Shown piece after piece: positions 22,679 through 27,624 of a DNA stretch of 27,624 bases; the first letter of the stretch is position 1; every line of letters begins with the position of its first letter. The position numbers and the translations under genes are program-made. The DNA is taken from positions 1 to 27,624 of the forward strand of contig DATAMF010000532.1 in NCBI GenBank assembly GCA_036260665.1, written 5' to 3'. A model generated the notes under the pieces. The model had not been told where the DNA came from. It worked only from the letters and a program-made list of their open reading frames with translations, and searched no databases. The stretch comes from DATAMF01 sp036260665 (lineage in GTDB: Bacteria; Chloroflexota; Anaerolineae; Aggregatilineales; Aggregatilineaceae).

Positions 22679-24598
22679 ATGAAAATCCTGCTCCGAATCC
22701 TCCGCTATATGCGTCCCTACTGGCGGTTGGCGGTGCTCGTTTACGCCTGCCTGATCGGTGTGACACTGTTCACCCTGGTGAGTCCCTGGCTGATCGGACA
22801 GGCGATTGATGCGGCGGTTGGAAATGAGAGTGATCTCTATCCGGCGGCGTGGTCACGCGAAGAAGTTTTAACAGCGACGGCGATTTTGATTGTGGTACTG
22901 GGCGTGCTGCGAACGGTGGTCAATTTCGGCCAACGCTATGGCACGCAGTGGTTGGGGCGTAAGGTGGCCTACGATCTGCGGATGGACTTTTTTGTCCATT
23001 TGCAGCGGCTCCCGTTCGCCTTTTATGACCGGACGCGGGTCGGCCAATTGATGAGCCGCGCCATCGGTGATATTGACGAAATCCGTTTTTTTGCCGGAGT
23101 CGTGATTGGCGACTTCATCAACCTGATCGTGCTGCTGGTGGGTATTTACGCCATGATGTTCACGATCAGTGTCCCGCTCACCCTCATTTTTCTGATCCCG
23201 ATGCCAGTGCTGTTTGTGGTTGCTTATCTGTTCGGCATTCGGATCGAGCCATTGTTTGGCAGAATCCGCGAAGTGCGCGGCGGGATGTATGCGCGTATCC
23301 AGGAGAATCTGTCGCAGATTGTGGTGGTCAAGTCTTTTACGCGCGAAGCGTTTGCGCGTGAGAAGTTTGAGGACGACAACCAGAAAGTGCTGAATTCGTG
23401 GATCAAGCAGGCGAAGCTGTTCACACTGGCGATGCCGACGGTGTGGTTTATTATGGGCTTTCTGACGTTTCTGCTGCTCTACTTTGGCGGGATGCGCGTG
23501 CTGAATGACGATCTGACGCTGGGAACGCTGGTGTCATTCAATTCTTATGTTGCATTACTTGGTCTGCCGACTCATCGCCTGGCCTTTATGATCGACATCA
23601 TTTCGCGGGCGATTGCCAACGGCAAGCGTATCTTTAAGATTATGGACACCATGCCGGAGATCAAAACGCGGATGGGGGCGGTGAATCCAGGGGCGATGGA
23701 GGGGCATATCCAGTTTCGGGATGTCTCGTCGATGTATGCGGGTGGCGAGGATGAACCTCAAGTCGAAGTGCTCTACAACATCGATTTTGAAGCGTGCCCT
23801 GGCACGGTAACGGCAGTTGTCGGTACGACGGGCAGCGGCAAAACGACGCTGATCGATCTGATTCCGCGCTTCTATGATGTGACCAGCGGCAGCATTACGA
23901 TTGACAACCTTGACGTGCGAGATCTGCCGCTCAAACTGCTGCGCTCACAGGTCGGATATGTGATGCAGAATACCTTCCTGTTTAATGCGACCATTCACGA
24001 AAATATCGCGTTTGGACGCCCCGATGCCAGCCGGGACGAGGTGGTGGTGGCGGCAAAGGCGGCACGTGCCCACGAATTTATCCTCGAATTTCCCGACGGC
24101 TACGATACGCTGGTGGGCGAGCGCGGTGTGACGCTTTCGGGTGGACAGCGGCAGCGGATTGCGATTGCCCGCGCGCTGTTGGTGGACCCACGCATTCTGA
24201 TTCTGGACGACGCGACGGCCAGCGTGGACAGCAAACCCGAGTATGAAATCCGCGCGGCGCTGAAAAAGCTGATGGAAGGGCGGACGACGCTGATTGTGGC
24301 GCAGCGGCTCAGCACGGTGATGCATGCGGACCAGATTATCATGCTGGAAAAAGGTCGCATCGTTGAGCGCGGCACACACGCCGACATGATGGCCCTGAAT
24401 GGACGGTACGCGCATCTGTGGCGGCTGCAAACGGATACAGAGACACAGGAAGAAGATATTCGCGGGATTGGCTTGCGCGATGAGGATGGAATGATGCGGG
24501 ATGAACCGGTCCTGATGGAGGATCATCGGAAGGGCGAAAAGCGCCTGACTGCCGATCTCGCTGCGACCAATGCCAAACAGGATGCGAGCGAGGATTAG
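22679..24598 (+). CDS. ABC exporter subunit with degenerate ATP site residues
   Basis: The 639-residue half-transporter has six membrane helices (about 15-325) and an ATPase domain. Walker A is at 382-389 (GTTGSGKT), the signature LSGGQ at 486-490, and Walker B ends D510-D511, with Asp in place of the catalytic Glu. The H-loop His is Gln542 ('VAQRLST'). These changes are typical of the degenerate site of heterodimeric exporters such as TM287/288, BmrCD and TmrAB. A charged C-terminal extension of about 60 residues follows. GGAGG lies seven bases before the ATG. The partner gene begins 3 bp after the stop. The substrate, drug, lipid or peptide, is unknown. Confidence 0.95.
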   Translation: MKILLRILRYMRPYWRLAVLVYACLIGVTLFTLVSPWLIGQAIDAAVGNESDLYPAAWSREEVLTATAILIVVLGVLRTVVNFGQRYGTQWLGRKVAYDLRMDFFVHLQRLPFAFYDRTRVGQLMSRAIGDIDEIRFFAGVVIGDFINLIVLLVGIYAMMFTISVPLTLIFLIPMPVLFVVAYLFGIRIEPLFGRIREVRGGMYARIQENLSQIVVVKSFTREAFAREKFEDDNQKVLNSWIKQAKLFTLAMPTVWFIMGFLTFLLLYFGGMRVLNDDLTLGTLVSFNSYVALLGLPTHRLAFMIDIISRAIANGKRIFKIMDTMPEIKTRMGAVNPGAMEGHIQFRDVSSMYAGGEDEPQVEVLYNIDFEACPGTVTAVVGTTGSGKTTLIDLIPRFYDVTSGSITIDNLDVRDLPLKLLRSQVGYVMQNTFLFNATIHENIAFGRPDASRDEVVVAAKAARAHEFILEFPDGYDTLVGERGVTLSGGQRQRIAIARALLVDPRILILDDATASVDSKPEYEIRAALKKLMEGRTTLIVAQRLSTVMHADQIIMLEKGRIVERGTHADMMALNGRYAHLWRLQTDTETQEEDIRGIGLRDEDGMMRDEPVLMEDHRKGEKRLTADLAATNAKQDASED

Positions 24599-24601
24599 AC
24601 G

Positions 24602-26479
24602 ATGGGAGACGATAAACCGAAACTCGAACGTCCGATTACCGAGACACTGGGACGACTGCTCAGTTTTGTTGTGCCGTTTCGCCGCCGCGTGATTGGCGTG
24701 CTGCTGCTGATGGCGGTGACGACGGCGACGACGCTGATTTCGCCGTCGCTGGTCCGGCTGGCGATCAATCAAGGGATGGCGGAGCGAGATAAAAGCGCGC
24801 TGCTGATCTACAGTTTGCTCTTTCTGGCTGTGATCAGCAGCGAAGCGTTCTGTTTGCGTGTGCAAATGTACAACATGATCTGGATCGGCCAGAACGTGAT
24901 CATGATCGTGCGCCAGAAGCTGTTCTACAAATATCTGGATCTGAACCTGGCGTACTTCGATCATAATCGGGTAGGCGATCTGATGGCGCGCATCACCGAG
25001 GACAGCAACTCGCTGCAAAATTTCCTCACGTGGGCGGTGGTGAATACGATCTCCAATACTTTCACTCTGCTGGGGATCATGGTGCTCATGCTGCTCTATG
25101 ACTGGACACTGGCGCTGCTGACCTTTACTATCCTGCCGCCGATGATTGGATTGACGTGGTGGTGGCGCAGACAATCCGCGAAGCGTTATCGGGCAGTGCG
25201 TGAGGCGGTGGGGCAGGTATCCGCCAATTTGCAGGAGAATCTCTCCGGCATGCGCATCGTGCAGGCCTTTGTGCGCGAGTATTATCAGAAAGCGCGCTTC
25301 GGCGAGGTGGCGACGACTGAACTCAAGGCGAGTTTGCGGACGGATTGGCTGGCTTCGGTTTTTCTGCCCGGTATCGACCTGATCTCACAGATCGGTGTGG
25401 CAATTGTCGTCGGGGTAGGAGGTATCCGGGTGTTGAATGGCGATATGAGCGCGGGGACGCTAGTGGCGTTTTTGCTCTATCTGAATCTGTTCTTCGACCC
25501 GATCCGCGATCTGGCGATGCGGCTGGATCAGGTTCAGGAAGCGGCGGCGGCGGGGGAGCGTATTCTCAACATCCTGGATACTGCGCCGGATATTCTGGAT
25601 AAGCCCGATGCCGTAGACCTGTCAGCAATCGAGGGGGCGGTGGAATTCCGCAAGGTGAATTTCCATTACACTAAGCCGATCAAAACATTTTCCGATGCAC
25701 CCAGGAAAGATGACGATAAAAAAGACGGAAAAAAAGACGCTTCGCGAAACGGGCATGGGGACGAAGCCCCACAGGCTGAAACGCCTTCGGACGTGCTGAA
25801 CGACATCGAACTGGTGGTCAAACCAGGACAGACGGTAGCGCTGGTCGGGCATACGGGAGCGGGAAAAAGCACCCTGGTCCGGCTGTTGGGGCGGTTCTAC
25901 GAGGCGCAGAGCGGACAGATTCTGTTTGATGGGGTGGATATAGCCAGCGTGACGATGGAATCGCTGCGCCGCCAGATGGCCTGGGTGCCGCAGGATACCG
26001 GGTTGTTTGCAACGACTGTGCGCGAGAATCTGCGCTACGGGCGGCTGGACGCGACGGACGATGAGATTATCGCGGCGGCAAAAGAAACGGGCGCACATGA
26101 ATTTATCAGCGCGATGCCGAAGGGTTATGATACGGACGTGGAAGAAGGCGGATCGCGGTTGAGCGTCGGGCAGCGGCAGTTGATCTCGTTCACCCGCGCG
26201 CTGATTGCGGATCCGCGCATCATTGTTCTGGATGAGGCAACCAGCGCGGTGGATACGATCACCGAATTGCAGATGCAGGCCGCATTAGCCAAACTGCTCC
26301 AGGGGCGCACATCGTTTGTGATCGCGCACCGCCTGAGCACGATCATCCGCGCCGATCAGGTGATCGTGATGGATCATGGGAGCATCATCGAGCGCGGCAC
26401 GCACGCTGAACTGCTCGACCAGCAGGGACATTATTATAAGTTGTATACGACGCAGCTTCAGGGGCAGATTGTCGATTAG
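24602..26479 (+). CDS. ABC exporter subunit with catalytic Glu, partner of the upstream subunit
   Basis: The 625-residue half-transporter has six membrane helices (about 22-310) and an ATPase domain with A-loop Tyr356, Walker A at 416-423 (GHTGAGKS), Walker B D544-E545 and H-loop His576. Its signature is LSVGQ (520-524), not LSGGQ. Because each site combines one subunit's Walker motifs with the other's signature, this subunit's own Walker site should be the active one and its altered signature faces the partner's degenerate site. A Lys/Asp-rich insert (about 362-397) lies between the A-loop strand and Walker A. It begins 3 bp after the partner, so they form one operon and almost certainly one heterodimer. 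Confidence 0.95.
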   Translation: MGDDKPKLERPITETLGRLLSFVVPFRRRVIGVLLLMAVTTATTLISPSLVRLAINQGMAERDKSALLIYSLLFLAVISSEAFCLRVQMYNMIWIGQNVIMIVRQKLFYKYLDLNLAYFDHNRVGDLMARITEDSNSLQNFLTWAVVNTISNTFTLLGIMVLMLLYDWTLALLTFTILPPMIGLTWWWRRQSAKRYRAVREAVGQVSANLQENLSGMRIVQAFVREYYQKARFGEVATTELKASLRTDWLASVFLPGIDLISQIGVAIVVGVGGIRVLNGDMSAGTLVAFLLYLNLFFDPIRDLAMRLDQVQEAAAAGERILNILDTAPDILDKPDAVDLSAIEGAVEFRKVNFHYTKPIKTFSDAPRKDDDKKDGKKDASRNGHGDEAPQAETPSDVLNDIELVVKPGQTVALVGHTGAGKSTLVRLLGRFYEAQSGQILFDGVDIASVTMESLRRQMAWVPQDTGLFATTVRENLRYGRLDATDDEIIAAAKETGAHEFISAMPKGYDTDVEEGGSRLSVGQRQLISFTRALIADPRIIVLDEATSAVDTITELQMQAALAKLLQGRTSFVIAHRLSTIIRADQVIVMDHGSIIERGTHAELLDQQGHYYKLYTTQLQGQIVD

Positions 26480-26486
26480 GTCATGT

Positions 26487-26510
26487 GGGGCAGGTACGCC
26501 CACCTGCCCC
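26487..26510. terminator. Strong hairpin after the ABC exporter operon
   Basis: GGGGCAGGT (26487-26495) and ACCTGCCCC (26502-26510) form a perfect 9-bp stem with a 6-nt loop, 7 bp after the last ABC gene's stop. There is no T-tract, so it could be a terminator or a REP-like palindrome stabilising the transcript end. Confidence 0.5.
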
Positions 26511-26641
26511 TGGACCAGCCCAATTCGGCATGGGATGGCAAAGTACCGTTTGGCAGGGCGGGATATGCCAGAAGGCGGTAGAGCGAACGGGAGCGGATGC
26601 ATATACTAGATGATAATTTAAGAATATTTGAGAGGTACTTT

Positions 26642-27624
26642 ATGGAAAAATTCGTTCCACTCGGCAATGAGGCATTGGCACAGGGTGCGCTTGATGCAGG
26701 GATGTCCGGCTGTTATGCCTATCCCGGCACGCCGTCCACCGAAATTATGGAATATGTGCAGCGTGCGCCGGATGCGATCCAACGCCATGTTCACCGCGAA
26801 TGGTCGTCGAATGAAAAGACCGCCGTCGAAACGGCGCTCGGTATGTCCTACGCGGGCAAGCGGGCGATTGCCTGTATGAAGCATGTCGGCTTGAACGTCG
26901 CGGCGGACCCGTTTATGAACGCGGCGCTGACCGGGGTGCATGGCGGCTTGTTCATCGTTTCGGCGGATGATCCCTCGATGCACTCATCACAGAATGAACA
27001 GGATTCGCGCTTTTTCGGCAAGTTTGCGCTGATCCCCACGATTGAACCGGCGAACCAGCAGGAAGCCTATGATATGGCTTTTTATGCGTTCGAATTGTCC
27101 GAAAAATATGCGGTTCCGGTGCTGGTACGGATGACAACACGGCTTTCGCATTCGCGCGCGAACGTGACGCGGCGGGATGAGGTGGCCGAAAATGTGCTGA
27201 AGCTGCCCGCCGATCTCAAGCAGTTTGTGCTGCTGCCCGCGATTGCCCGCCGTAAATACGCGGCGCTGCTCGACAAACAACGCGATTTTGAGGCCGAGTC
27301 GGAAACGTCGTTCCTCAATCGATACACGGATGGACCGGATAAAAGCCTGGGCATTATCGCGTGCGGGATTGCGTACAACTACCTGATGGAACATTACCCG
27401 GACGGGTGCCCGTTCCCGGTGCTCAAAATTGGACAGTATCCACTGCCAACCCGTTTGGTGGGGCGGCTGGTGAAGGACTGCGCGGAAATTCTGGTGCTGG
27501 AAGAGGGCATGCCGCTGGTGGAAGAGATGCTGCGCGGGTATCCATTCGATGCCGGGCAGGTGCATGGACGGCTGGATGGCTATCTACCGCGTGCCGGGGA
27601 ATTGAATCCGATTCTGGTGGCGAA
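26642..27624 (+). CDS. iorA: Indolepyruvate ferredoxin oxidoreductase, alpha subunit (3' end outside window)
   Basis: The first 327 residues are present and the frame is open to the window end. The family pattern is clear: 'LGNEALAQGALDAG' (7-20), 'YPGTPSTEI' (27-35), 'WSSNEKTAVETALG' (54-67, with Glu58 in the thiamine-pyrophosphate-activating region), 'MKHVGLNVAADP' (79-90) and 'DDPSMHSSQNEQDSR' (109-123). IorA uses thiamine pyrophosphate and C-terminal iron-sulfur clusters to decarboxylate aryl pyruvates from aromatic amino acids, passing electrons to ferredoxin; it works with IorB, which is not in view. GAGG precedes the ATG by seven bases. Confidence 0.95.
   Translation, partial: MEKFVPLGNEALAQGALDAGMSGCYAYPGTPSTEIMEYVQRAPDAIQRHVHREWSSNEKTAVETALGMSYAGKRAIACMKHVGLNVAADPFMNAALTGVHGGLFIVSADDPSMHSSQNEQDSRFFGKFALIPTIEPANQQEAYDMAFYAFELSEKYAVPVLVRMTTRLSHSRANVTRRDEVAENVLKLPADLKQFVLLPAIARRKYAALLDKQRDFEAESETSFLNRYTDGPDKSLGIIACGIAYNYLMEHYPDGCPFPVLKIGQYPLPTRLVGRLVKDCAEILVLEEGMPLVEEMLRGYPFDAGQVHGRLDGYLPRAGELNPILVA

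Noticed and set aside
23945..25174. Long open frame (409 codons) on the minus strand opposite the two ABC genes
   Set aside because: It runs antisense across the end of one well-supported ABC gene and the start of the next, has Arg/His/Gln-rich composition typical of a shadow frame, and matches no family.

Overview
The window (27.6 kb, moderately GC-rich, densely packed) looks like a chromosomal segment of a Chloroflexota bacterium, most likely Anaerolineae-like. This is an inference from gene content: a secreted Ig-like domain protein, two Ser/Thr kinases (one with TPRs, one with a small membrane module), several TPR proteins, a GH3-type adenylating enzyme and a deazaflavin-type oxidoreductase. 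No rRNA, tRNA, CRISPR array, transposase or phage gene was seen.

Layout. 1-333: 3' end of a secreted protein gene. 404-1878 (-): a zinc-ribbon membrane protein and a tandem class III cyclase-domain protein. 2011-6334 (+): a co-directional set of a membrane Ser/Thr kinase, a secreted TPR protein with an acidic repeat tail, and a HAMP sensor without a recognised output domain. 6331-10166 (-): a probable operon of two small membrane proteins and a TIR-TPR protein, followed by a short GH3-family protein. Its upstream region (10167-10536) is AT-rich, with a perfect 9-bp inverted repeat over a predicted promoter. 10537-13817 (+): YjbQ, a histidine phosphatase, an OmpR-type response regulator and a sensor kinase, tightly coupled. 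13814-14686 (-): an ABC-2-like permease. 14794-15990 (+): a secreted DUF4139-like protein. 15994-19908 (-): HtpG and a cytosolic Ser/Thr kinase with helical repeats. 20065-20493 (+): a DUF385/Ddn-like protein. 20904-22292 (-): a secreted clan GH-A-like glycosidase. 22679-26479 (+): a heterodimeric ABC exporter with one degenerate ATP site. 26642 to the window end (+): the start of indolepyruvate ferredoxin oxidoreductase alpha subunit.

How the genes work together. Much of the window is signalling and envelope biology: two kinases, one two-component pair, one cyclase-like protein and one HAMP receptor. The best candidate for an undescribed system is the TIR-TPR operon (7540-10166). It encodes a TIR domain that keeps its candidate catalytic Glu, 11 consecutive TPRs, two small proteins with hydrophobic C-termini, and an operator-like palindrome. 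A role in defence or stress response is only a hypothesis from this sequence.
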